Assembly (NCBI GenBank): GCA_947570615.1
Contig: CANOVJ010000001.1
Span: 62,001 to 126,000 of the forward strand
DNA length: 64,000 nucleotides
Origin: an uncultured Lachnospiraceae bacterium
GTDB taxonomy: Bacteria > Bacillota > Clostridia > Lachnospirales > Lachnospiraceae
Reading direction: 5' to 3'
The translations under genes and the position numbers were made by a program. Under the pieces are notes generated by a model, which was given only the letters and a program-made list of their open reading frames with translations, was not told the DNA's origin and ran no database searches. Of this stretch, positions 53,645 to 61,539 are shown in pieces (the stretch's first letter is position 1; each line of letters begins with the position of its first letter).

Positions 53645-53667
53645 GCTGACTCGCGGAGCGTGGCAGC
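53645..53667 (+). repeat. Hairpin repeat copy, second of a pair
   Basis: GCTGAC and GGCAGC arms around TCGCGGAGCGT, 13 nt after the previous copy and in the same direction. Confidence 0.5.
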
Positions 53668-53849
53668 GTTTGATTCAACTTATTGAGAAACCGTAAACAG
53701 CGAATAAAATAAACCATGTTCGTCTGTTGTCCGGCCTGTGGGTTACAAGCCTGTTTCTGTAAGATGATGCAACTCTGATGCAAAAATGATACAAGTCGGA
53801 TGTGCCTTTCGTGTAGAATAAGAAAAAAGGCGAAAGAGGGGGCAGATCG

Positions 53850-54803
53850 GTGGACGAAAGAGCAGACGTACAGGGAAAGAGGGAAAAGCGAAGCAGGAAC
53901 AGGAGGATTCTGGCGGTCGGTTCCGCAATGCTGGCGGCGGTCTGTGTAGTCAGTATCGGCATTATGATTTTCCGGAGGATTTCCCCGAAGGGGTATTGGG
54001 ACTACACCGTACAGAAGGAGCAGTATTTTGTGGAGTATTCGGAGGAATACGACTACGGGGAGGTGCTCACGGTGGAGTATCCTGTCCTTGAGGGAATCGG
54101 GCAGGAGACTCAGCAGAAAATCAATGAGCGGATGTATGAGACGGCTATGGACCGGGTGAATTACTGGCATCTTCATCCCGGCCAGGAGGTCCGCTCGTTC
54201 CAGGAGGAGCACTTTTCCATTTTCTGCAGCGATGTCACCGCTGACGTGACTTATCACAGCCAGTATCTTGTGAGCGTGGACTTTTACGAGCTTTATTCGG
54301 CGGGAAATCCCCTCTGGTACACCAACATTACGGAAAGGGCACTGACGGCGGATCTTCTGACGGGGGAGATCTATGGACTTTCGGATATTCTGGAGATTAA
54401 CCGGGATTTTGTGGAGCTGTGGGGGGAGCGCTGCAGCGCAGAGACGGGAGGGGAGCCCTGGGATGAGGAGTCTCTGGATCTGCTCTGCTCCTGGTTTTTG
54501 CAGGAGGATGAGGAGCTGGAGGAATATGAGAGCCGTCCTTTCTTTTATGTGACGGAGGATGGGGCGTTCGTGGTCGGTCTCTCCCTGGATCCGGTTCTGT
54601 ATGCGGCGATCACTTATGAGCCCACGGCCAGGATCCTGAGCGCGGTCATGAAGCCGGAGGAGCTTACGCCCTTTAAGAGGGAGAGCAGATTCTGGGACAG
54701 ATACGAAAGGTCACAGACCGCGGGGGAGGTTTTGCCCTGTGAGGATAAAAAGGAAAATATCTGGCTGGGAGAAGGGGCGAGCATATGGGACTGGGAGTAT
54801 TAA
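53850..54803 (+). CDS. Membrane-anchored extracytoplasmic protein, unknown function
   Basis: 317 residues from a GTG with GAGGGGG 9 nt upstream. A basic cytoplasmic start (KREKRSRNRR) precedes one membrane helix at about 20-42. The outer part, rich in Glu, Tyr and Trp, is reminiscent of DUF3298/RsiV-like domains (VEYPVLEG, SVDFYELYSAGNP, LTGEIYGLSDIL), but the match is weak. The end overlaps the next gene by 19 bases. Possibly an envelope sensor. Confidence 0.7.
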   Translation: MDERADVQGKREKRSRNRRILAVGSAMLAAVCVVSIGIMIFRRISPKGYWDYTVQKEQYFVEYSEEYDYGEVLTVEYPVLEGIGQETQQKINERMYETAMDRVNYWHLHPGQEVRSFQEEHFSIFCSDVTADVTYHSQYLVSVDFYELYSAGNPLWYTNITERALTADLLTGEIYGLSDILEINRDFVELWGERCSAETGGEPWDEESLDLLCSWFLQEDEELEEYESRPFFYVTEDGAFVVGLSLDPVLYAAITYEPTARILSAVMKPEELTPFKRESRFWDRYERSQTAGEVLPCEDKKENIWLGEGASIWDWEY

Positions 54804-55933
54804 AGCGCATATCGGGCGTGGCGGCGCTCAGTATTGTGATCGGGATATTGTTTTCCGGGAGTGTGGCGCTGGCGGAGGAAAGAGCCGGGGCAGAGAGGGA
54901 TTTTTCACAGGAGTATTCAGAGGGGGAAATGAGCTCCGGTGAAGACGTCGGTCCGGCCGGCGCAGCCGGGACGCAGGAGAATTCCCGGAAGGAATATGCA
55001 CAGGAGGAATATCCTCTTTTATATGGAACATGGGCGGGCGCTGCGGGCGGCGCGATGGAGCTCTGGGAGATCGGGAAGGAATATGAGGTGCTTCCCGGGG
55101 ACAGTCTCTGGGATATATCTGAAAAGCTGTGGGGCGACGGCTGGTGGTACGGAGAGCTTTTGGCAGCCAACGAGGATATGATTGAGAACCCGGGTCTTAT
55201 TTATCCCGGAATGTGTCTGCAGACGGGCAGGCGGGGCTGTATCGTCAGAAAAGAGGCGAAATATGGCGGGATGCAGATGGGGGATTATTCCATGGATATT
55301 CCCGGAGAATGGACGGTGGGGACAATTTCCTGCGGGGAGGCATGGGCCAACCTTGCCCTGTCAGGGGAGGGCTTTAAGTGGATCGCCGTTCTGGCGCAGG
55401 ATAAGAAGGAGGAGACGGTTCAGACCACGCAGGACTGGGAGGCGTGTACCCGGAGGATACGGGATTATGTGGGGAAATATCACAGTGAGAATATCTCGGA
55501 CCTTGCCTTTGAGCATTATCGGATGGGGGAGGGGGAGGAGGTCTTTGTGTATTCCTTCCTCTGGCAGATGGATCTTTCAAATGGAAGACAGGCCCAGGTG
55601 AGAGCCTGTATGGGAATGAAGCTGACGGAGCAGATTCAGGCGGAGTTTCTGGGCGTTGCCGCCAGTTACGATATTCACGGCACTGTCCGCTATGTGGCGG
55701 CCAGCTTTGAGGAAAAGGAGGGGTATGACCCGCAGACCTCCTCCGTCAACGATTCCAATATGTCCATTCAGCCCCAGGCCGACTGGGAGATGGAGGGGAT
55801 GCTCAATCCTTTTGCGTGGGTGGAAGAGTTCTTCACCGCCCTGATAGAGGAGGCGGAGGGGACGCAGCCGGAGCCGGCAGATACGCGGGAAGGGCTGATG
55901 GAGCGGATCAGCAGGCCGGGGGGCAGGAGATGA
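54785..55933 (+). CDS. Secreted LysM-domain protein
   Basis: 382 residues. Signal peptide with a hydrophobic core (VAALSIVIGILFSGSVALA), an acidic spacer, then one LysM motif at about 97-150 (YEVLPGDSLWDISEKLWGDGWWYGEL and NPGLIYPGMCL) for wall binding. The remaining 230 residues have no recognised domain. GGAGAAGGGG precedes the ATG. Overlap with the upstream gene implies the two work together at the envelope. Confidence 0.82.
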   Translation: MGLGVLKRISGVAALSIVIGILFSGSVALAEERAGAERDFSQEYSEGEMSSGEDVGPAGAAGTQENSRKEYAQEEYPLLYGTWAGAAGGAMELWEIGKEYEVLPGDSLWDISEKLWGDGWWYGELLAANEDMIENPGLIYPGMCLQTGRRGCIVRKEAKYGGMQMGDYSMDIPGEWTVGTISCGEAWANLALSGEGFKWIAVLAQDKKEETVQTTQDWEACTRRIRDYVGKYHSENISDLAFEHYRMGEGEEVFVYSFLWQMDLSNGRQAQVRACMGMKLTEQIQAEFLGVAASYDIHGTVRYVAASFEEKEGYDPQTSSVNDSNMSIQPQADWEMEGMLNPFAWVEEFFTALIEEAEGTQPEPADTREGLMERISRPGGRR

Positions 55934-55938
55934 GACGG

Positions 55939-56499
55939 CTATGGCGTAAGTCCGATCCCATTTAAGATCAGCCGCAGGGTAAGCCTGATCATCTCCTCCA
56001 TGGGTTCTCTGCGGCCGCTTCTCACCCACTGTTTATAAATCTCGGAGAGACAGCCGTTGATATAGACCAGAAGAAATCTCTTTTCACTCATGGGAAGATG
56101 ATCGTAGGACGCGTCAAAGCAGACGATATCCGTATTTTCGATATCCGGTTCGGCAATGGGGAAATGCCCTTTGCTGCTGAAGATCTTCTGATCGAGAGTG
56201 TCCGAGGCCTCCGAGCATTCGTAGCAGTTTCGCACGATCTTTTCAAGGTCAGAGGGAATCCGGGCGTCTTTAACCGGCTCAAAAAAGCGCTCGAGCATGT
56301 CCTTTTGCAGTTTATAGAGCAGATCATCCATGGACGGATAATGCAGATAGAAGGTTTTGCGGTTGATCTGGGCGCGGTCTGCCAGCTCCCGTATGGTGAT
56401 TTGCAGGTAATCCATCTCTGAGAGCATTTCACGGAAGGTTTTCTGAATCAGCGCCTCCGTTTTTTGTACCGCAGGTCCTCCTGCGTTTTTTTCTGACAT
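55939..56499 (-). CDS. TetR-family transcriptional regulator
   Basis: 186 residues. An N-terminal helix-turn-helix at about 12-60 (IRELADRAQINRKTFYLHYPSMDDLL) is typical of TetR; the rest is a helical ligand and dimer domain of the TetR_C_8/DhaS-like kind. It is divergent to the MATE gene and probably represses it; a palindrome lies over that promoter. Confidence 0.9.
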   Translation of the reverse strand: MSEKNAGGPAVQKTEALIQKTFREMLSEMDYLQITIRELADRAQINRKTFYLHYPSMDDLLYKLQKDMLERFFEPVKDARIPSDLEKIVRNCYECSEASDTLDQKIFSSKGHFPIAEPDIENTDIVCFDASYDHLPMSEKRFLLVYINGCLSEIYKQWVRSGRREPMEEMIRLTLRLILNGIGLTP

Positions 56500-56617
56500 G
56501 GGGAAGTGTTATTCATGATGGCTCCTTTGTCTGTCTGTGAGCGGGAACGGCCATATCTGCGCCGTTGCTTTTAATCCACATTTTTTTCCAAATGATGAAT
56601 AAGAAACAGATTTCAAT

Positions 56618-56655
56618 ACCTGACCATTGTCGGGTGAATTTGTCATGATTATAAT
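56618..56655 (+). promoter_or_regulatory. Promoter and candidate TetR operator of the MATE gene
   Basis: TTGTCG (56627-56632), 17 nt, TATAAT (56650-56655). ACCTGAC and GTCGGGT (56618-56635, one mismatch) form a palindrome over the -35 box, the expected position for a repressor. Confidence 0.65.
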
Positions 56656-56696
56656 ACAATAATGAGTATTAAGCAACAAAGAGAGAGGATGATTTT

Positions 56697-58052
56697 ATGA
56701 CAAACGAGAACAGGGAGCTGATGGTGGAGAAGCCTGTCCCCAAAGCGATTCTGACGCTGTCCATCCCCACGGTGTTATCAACGATCGTATCCCTTCTTTA
56801 CAATCTGACGGATACATACTTTATCGGACTGTTGGACGACCCTGTGCAGCTGGGGGCGATTTCACTGGCGTTTCCTGTCTTTATGGTGATTCAGGCAATC
56901 GGAAATATTTTCGGGAACGGCGCTCCTTCCTATGTATCGAGATGCCTGGGCGCAGGGCGGGAGGAGCAGGCCCGCCGGACAAGCGCGGTTTCCGCTTACA
57001 TTTCTGTTCTCACCACGCTGGCGGTGACGGTATTGTGCTTTGTGTTTCTGGAACCGATTCTGCGGGCGCTGGGAACAAGCCCGGCCACCATTGCGCCCAC
57101 CAGGGCTTATCTCAGGATTGTAATGGGATTCAGCTTCCTGCTCACATTGCAGGCGGTGCTCCCGGCGCTTTTGCGCTCGGAGGGAAAGGTCAGGCAGGCG
57201 GTCATCGGCATGGTGATCGGCACCGGACTGAATATTATCCTCGACCCGGTTTTCATTCTGGCGTTGGGGCAGGGAGTGGCGGGCGCGGCCTGGGCTACGA
57301 TTATCGGCAATTTTTTTGCTGTTCTGTATTATATTGTCGTGTTTTTGAAGGGAAATACCTCCCTTTCCATTTTTCCACGGGATTTTCGCCCGGACAAAAG
57401 GATTATCGGGGAGGTGCTCAAGATTGGACTGCCCAGCTCCGTTTCCCAGATCATCATGAGCTTTTCCAATGTGATGCTGAATAATCTGGCGGCGGGCTAC
57501 GGGGATCATGTGATTTCCGCCTACGGGGTCGCGGGAAAGCTCACCTCCATGGTGTTTATGATCACGGTGGGATATGTTTCCGGGTATATGCCCTTTGCGG
57601 GCTATAATTATGGCGCGGGAAATGATAAAAGGATGCTTTCCGCCCTCAGATTTATTCTGCTCTCCGGCACCTGCCTGTGTCTGGTGCTTCTGGTTCCCTT
57701 TCTGTGGCTGGCGCCCGGCTTTATGAGGGTTTTTACCAGCGATACGCAGATTATAGAGGTGGGGATACGGTTTCTGCGGGCCTATGCCTGGGTGGTTCCC
57801 TTCATGGCGGTTCAGATGGCCATGATGTGTACCTTTCAGGCGGTGGGGGACGCGCTGCGGGCGATGCTGATTAACCTTGGCCGCCAGCTGTTATTTTATA
57901 TCCCGTTTCTGTATCTGTTCAACCGCCTGTGGGGCCTCTCCGGTCTGATATATGCGCAGACTGCGGCGGACGTATGCACCACGGCGCTGGCTCTGGCGGT
58001 GGGGATCCCGCTTCTGCACCGGCTGGGAATGCGGCAGAGGGCAGAAGAATAG
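56697..58052 (+). CDS. MATE-family efflux transporter
   Basis: 451 residues with twelve likely membrane helices. LTLSIPTVLSTIVSLLYNLTDTYFIG is the usual MATE opening; GNGAPSYVSRCLGAGREEQAR and the second-half repeat IGLPSSVSQIIMSFSNVMLN match the family. It exports cationic drugs or metabolites using Na+ or H+. The divergent TetR gene probably regulates it. GAGAGAGG precedes the ATG. Confidence 0.93.
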   Translation: MTNENRELMVEKPVPKAILTLSIPTVLSTIVSLLYNLTDTYFIGLLDDPVQLGAISLAFPVFMVIQAIGNIFGNGAPSYVSRCLGAGREEQARRTSAVSAYISVLTTLAVTVLCFVFLEPILRALGTSPATIAPTRAYLRIVMGFSFLLTLQAVLPALLRSEGKVRQAVIGMVIGTGLNIILDPVFILALGQGVAGAAWATIIGNFFAVLYYIVVFLKGNTSLSIFPRDFRPDKRIIGEVLKIGLPSSVSQIIMSFSNVMLNNLAAGYGDHVISAYGVAGKLTSMVFMITVGYVSGYMPFAGYNYGAGNDKRMLSALRFILLSGTCLCLVLLVPFLWLAPGFMRVFTSDTQIIEVGIRFLRAYAWVVPFMAVQMAMMCTFQAVGDALRAMLINLGRQLLFYIPFLYLFNRLWGLSGLIYAQTAADVCTTALALAVGIPLLHRLGMRQRAEE

Positions 58053-58168
58053 AGGGCGGATTCCATGGCTGTTCTCATGCCATGGCCATTCTCATGCCGG
58101 CAGCGGGCAGTACGCTCTGCGGACTGCCCTTATGTTAATAAAAAACAAAGGAAAGAGAGGAAAAAAGT

Positions 58169-58492
58169 ATGGGTAAAATTGAAAAGATCGGGAAACTTGC
58201 AGAGAAAGGGAAGGCGGAAAAGATTGTAGCGTTTGTCAGGGATAAGGATAAACAGGTGAGTCTGGCGGCAATCACGGCGCTTGGAAAGATGGCGGATAAC
58301 GAGGATGCGAAAAATACCCTGGTAAGTATGGTGGAAAACGAGGACGCGGATATCCGCAGGGCTGCCGTCACATCCCTGGGGGGGGCGTCGGGAAGCTATG
58401 TGGAGACAAGGCTGCGGTATTGTCTGGCCAACGAGAAGGATCCGCAGGTTCTGGCGGCGCTCAGGAAGGCGCTGGAGGGGATGAAGAAGTAG
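58169..58492 (+). CDS. Small HEAT-repeat protein
   Basis: 107 residues. Three helical repeats (KIVAFVRDKDKQVSLAAITALGKM, LVSMVENEDADIRRAAVTSLG, RYCLANEKDPQVLAALRKAL) form a HEAT array, likely a protein-binding scaffold in the cytoplasm. AAAGAGAGG lies upstream of the ATG. Partner unknown. Confidence 0.8.
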   Translation: MGKIEKIGKLAEKGKAEKIVAFVRDKDKQVSLAAITALGKMADNEDAKNTLVSMVENEDADIRRAAVTSLGGASGSYVETRLRYCLANEKDPQVLAALRKALEGMKK

Positions 58493-58585
58493 GACGGAGA
58501 GAAGACTTAAAGGAGTAATGACCTTCGACTTCAACTTCAGACTGTGGGCGGCTACTTCTGCCGCATAAGCCTGCGCGCACAAAAA

Positions 58586-58613
58586 GGGACGCTCCGCCGC
58601 ACACGGAGCGCCC
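58586..58613 (-). terminator. Terminator of the 198-residue gene
   Basis: On the minus strand GGGCGCTCCG pairs with CGGAGCGTCCC and TTTTT follows (58585-58581). It lies between convergent genes. Confidence 0.75.
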
Positions 58614-58635
58614 TGCTCTTCTATCAGTTCAACGT

Positions 58636-59232
58636 TTATGCATCAATCCCGGCGTCCTGTGCCATCTTGTCGAAGCCCTTCATAACAGCGTCATAAGTCT
58701 GACGGGAAATATCCGGAAGGCTGCCGCCCCACTTCTTCTCCGCAAGCTTATAGCCCTTCTCGAACGCGCCGCGCATCTCCTCGATCTTGCTGGGATCGCC
58801 GCCGGTCAGAGCGGTGGCAAAGTCAAGAATGCGCTGTGAGGTCTGGGAAACGCCCCAGTAGCCGTCCTCTGCGATATCGGCCTGTGCCTGTGCTTTGGTG
58901 GCGGGATCTACGGTAAAGTTTCCGCCTGCCAGAAAGCTCCAGATATCGTTGGCCTTTCCGTAGGTCTGGCCCTGCTTGCTGAGCATCCGCTCCACCAGGC
59001 TTCTCATCTGAGAGGTTCTGGCGTCTGCGTCCGCTTTCATTTTCGCGATCATCTGGGTGTCAGGTTTATACTTTTTAGTGGCAGCAGCCTTCTGAGAAGG
59101 CTCGTACACTGCCCCGGAGCTGGCGGAAGCTGTGGTTTCCTTCGAATCTGTCTTTGCATCCGTGCTTTTGGTCTGGGTAGCAGGATAGGTGTTGTAGGCG
59201 CTGCCTGCTCCGGTAACTCCATTTACGCTCAT
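58636..59232 (-). CDS. Protein of unknown function under a sigma-28-like promoter
   Basis: 198 residues. A Ser/Thr/Ala-rich, disordered N-terminus without signal peptide (about 1-50) precedes a helical domain with ERMLSKQGQTYGKANDIWSFL and EDGYWGVSQTSQRILDFATAL. AGGAGGG lies 8 nt before the ATG. The disordered, uncleaved N-terminus and the flagellar-type promoter are compatible with export or expression with the flagellum, but no flagellar gene is in the window. The family is not recognised by name. Confidence 0.75.
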   Translation of the reverse strand: MSVNGVTGAGSAYNTYPATQTKSTDAKTDSKETTASASSGAVYEPSQKAAATKKYKPDTQMIAKMKADADARTSQMRSLVERMLSKQGQTYGKANDIWSFLAGGNFTVDPATKAQAQADIAEDGYWGVSQTSQRILDFATALTGGDPSKIEEMRGAFEKGYKLAEKKWGGSLPDISRQTYDAVMKGFDKMAQDAGIDA

Positions 59233-59538
59233 AATTTTACCCTCCTTGGTTTCAATTAGTTTGTAAGCATTTTTCTATCCTTTTTATCGGCAGATTTTTC
59301 CGGAAAGATTAGTCAGGAAAAGGATTTCGGGACAAAATGTACTGAAAGGCGGAAAAATGGTCGTGAAATGTATCACGGGGCAGGCCAGGCCGATTGTAAT
59401 CCGTTCCCTGCGTCTGGCAGGCGGACATCACCCTTTACAGGCGCTGTTTGAAGGCGTCAGCCAGGCGAGGAAGTCATGAATCCAGAATCACAGCTGTGCT
59501 CGCCCGGCGCTTCTTTATAGATGTAGTCGGACTCCTTC
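59233..59538. other. Intergenic stretch with one doubtful small ORF
   Basis: 306 bases. Besides the promoter above it holds a plus-strand frame of 40 codons (ATG 59357 to TGA 59479; MVVKCITGQARPIVIRS at its start) with a poor AGGCGG site. It is unsupported by family or context. Confidence 0.3.
59284..59311 (-). promoter_or_regulatory. Sigma-28-like promoter for the 198-residue gene
   Basis: On the minus strand TAAT (59311-59308), 16 nt, GCCGATAA (59291-59284), 52 nt before the start codon. Same -10, same -35 variant and nearly same distance as at 26904-26929. Confidence 0.55.
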
Positions 59539-60435
59539 CTACTCCTTGATGGAGCCAATCATAACGCCCGCCACGAAATATTTCTGTACAAATGGATAGA
59601 TGCAGAAGATGGGCAGCGTGCCCACCACAATGACGGCATAATTCACTACCTTTGTGAGCATCACCGTAAGTCCCGAGCTTCCGCCGCCCGACTGGGAGGA
59701 AAGGATGGCCGCGCCCTGGGCGGTGGCGATCAGATCCTTGAGCACAAGTTGCAGGGGCCACAGATCTCTGTCCTGTAAGTAGATCATGGCGATGAAATAG
59801 CTGTTCCACTGGGCTACGATCAGAAACAGGGCGATCACAGCCAGGCTGGCTTTGGACAGGGGATAGTAGACGGTGACGAGTATTTTAAAGGCCCCGGCTC
59901 CGTCCAGCTTCGCGCTCTCCTCCAGAGAGTCCGGGATGGAGCTGAAAAAGGTCCGCATGATGATCAGATTCATGGGAGTGATACAGCCGGGAATGATTAC
60001 CGACCATATGCTGTCCAGCAGGCCCAGCCTGGACATCAGGACGTAGTTGGGGATCAGCCCGCCATTGAACATCATGGTAAAGCTGATCAGGAACATGGCC
60101 GGGTTTTTAAACGCCAGATATTTTCTGGACAGGACATAGGCTCCCAGGGAGGTGAAGAAGACCCCGAGAACGGTCTGCACGGATACATACAGTAAGGTGT
60201 GGGCGTACCCCTTCCACACGGAGGAGGCTTTCATGACCTCCCGGTATCCGGCCAGGGAAAACTTTTTCGGCCACAGGACCAGCCCCCGGCTGGTGGAGAG
60301 CGCCACCGGGTCGGAGAGGGAGGACATGATCACGTGAATGATGGGAACCACGCAGACAACGGAGATCAGGATAAGGATCACCGCGTTGGCCGCGAGAAAT
60401 ATTTTTCGGCTGGTGCTTTCTGTTCTCATACGCAT
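59539..60435 (-). CDS. Sugar ABC transporter permease, LplC/YtcP type
   Basis: 298 residues, about six membrane helices. LFLAANAVILILISVVCVVPIIHV opens it, and the EAA loop ESAKLDGAGAFKILVTVYYPLSKASL contacts the ATPase. CUT1-type permease for polysaccharide fragments. No ATPase is in the cluster; such importers usually share an MsmX-like ATPase encoded elsewhere. It lies 10 nt after the partner permease. Confidence 0.92.
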   Translation of the reverse strand: MRMRTESTSRKIFLAANAVILILISVVCVVPIIHVIMSSLSDPVALSTSRGLVLWPKKFSLAGYREVMKASSVWKGYAHTLLYVSVQTVLGVFFTSLGAYVLSRKYLAFKNPAMFLISFTMMFNGGLIPNYVLMSRLGLLDSIWSVIIPGCITPMNLIIMRTFFSSIPDSLEESAKLDGAGAFKILVTVYYPLSKASLAVIALFLIVAQWNSYFIAMIYLQDRDLWPLQLVLKDLIATAQGAAILSSQSGGGSSGLTVMLTKVVNYAVIVVGTLPIFCIYPFVQKYFVAGVMIGSIKE

Positions 60436-60445
60436 ACTCCTCCCG

Positions 60446-61372
60446 CTAGAACAGACTGGTGTCGCTGAACTTCTTCGCCAGTTTGTTGGTGATCAGTATC
60501 AGGGCAAAATTGATGACAGAGTTAAACATACCCACGGCGGTGGAATAACCGTAGTTGAATTCCTGCAGGCCTTTCCGGTAGACGAAGGTGGAGATCACGT
60601 CCGCCGTCTCGTAGATATTGGCGTTGTAGATCAGAATAATCTTTTCCGCTCCGATGGCAAGGAGGGATCCGCACTTAAGGATCAGCATGATAATGATGGT
60701 GGAGGAGATGGAGGGCAGTGTGATATGTAAGGTCTGCTTCCAGCGCCCCGCGCCGTCGATGGCGGCGGCTTCGTACAGATCCGGATTGACTCCTGAGAGC
60801 GCCGCCACGTAGATGATGCTGGAATACCCCAGTCCCTGCCACAGCTCGCTGATAATCATGATGGAGCGGAAATACCGGGAATCCGAGAGCAGGTTTACCG
60901 ACTGTCCGGTGACCATGCGCATGATGGTGCCTCCTACAAGTCCGTCGGAGGAGGTAAAGTCGATGATGATACCCGCCAGAACCACAAGGGAGATAAAGTA
61001 GGGCATGTAGGTGATGGTCTGGACGGCTTTCTTAAATCTCAGGCGCTGTACCTCGTTCAGCAGCAGCGCGAAGATGATCGGAAGAGGGAAGCAGATCAGC
61101 AGGCTCAACAGACTGAGTACCACGGTATTACGCAGGACTCTGGTAAAATAAACGCTCTGGAAGAAATCCTGGAAATTTTTCAGTCCCACAAATTTGCTCC
61201 CCAAAATCCCCTGGGCGGGCCTGAAATTTTCAAAGGCGATCACGAGGCCTCCCATGGGAATATAGGAAAATATGATAAAGTAAACTAAAACCGGCACAAG
61301 CATGAAATAATAGGCGCGGTTTTTCTTTAAATCGTGAATGAGGTAATGCTTCTTTTTCAAAGGGGCCTCCAT
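60446..61372 (-). CDS. Sugar ABC transporter permease, LplB type
   Basis: 308 residues, six membrane helices. YYFMLVPVLVYFIIFSYIPMGG and the EAA loop YEAAAIDGAGRWKQTLHITLPSI are typical of LplB-like permeases, which import complex plant-glycan fragments. It sits between the binding protein and the second permease in one operon. Confidence 0.92.
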   Translation of the reverse strand: MEAPLKKKHYLIHDLKKNRAYYFMLVPVLVYFIIFSYIPMGGLVIAFENFRPAQGILGSKFVGLKNFQDFFQSVYFTRVLRNTVVLSLLSLLICFPLPIIFALLLNEVQRLRFKKAVQTITYMPYFISLVVLAGIIIDFTSSDGLVGGTIMRMVTGQSVNLLSDSRYFRSIMIISELWQGLGYSSIIYVAALSGVNPDLYEAAAIDGAGRWKQTLHITLPSISSTIIIMLILKCGSLLAIGAEKIILIYNANIYETADVISTFVYRKGLQEFNYGYSTAVGMFNSVINFALILITNKLAKKFSDTSLF

Positions 61373-61481
61373 ATTCCGCCGACGCTCTGAAAGGAGCCGT
61401 TACCCGCAGGGGCATTGTCCTTCAGATATCAGCTTCTGAGAGAAGGGAACCTGACTGGGAAGCCGGATTCCCGTATGGCGT

Positions 61482-61532
61482 GGTGCGCGCGGCCTGCGGA
61501 GCCGAGAGCGCCGCAGATCCCGGCCGCACACC
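61482..61532 (-). promoter_or_regulatory. Intercistronic hairpin between binding protein and permeases
   Basis: 61482-61494 pairs with 61522-61532 with a small bulge, and an inner CTGCGG/CCGCAG stem lies within (61494-61499, 61511-61516). It lacks a T tract. Such GC-rich hairpins after binding-protein genes often stabilise the upstream message. Confidence 0.6.
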
Positions 61533-61539
61533 GGAGCGC

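Larger units (their letters stand above)
53515..53849 (+). other. Intergenic stretch after oppA
   Basis: 335 bases without a gene. It holds the opp terminator and two hairpin repeats listed separately. From 53690 to 53840 nothing further was recognised beyond AT-rich sequence that could carry a promoter for the next gene. Confidence 0.6.

Noticed and set aside
59357..59479. 40-codon plus-strand ORF before the LplC-type permease
   Set aside because: Weak ribosome site, no promoter or family; kept only as a note in the gap entry.
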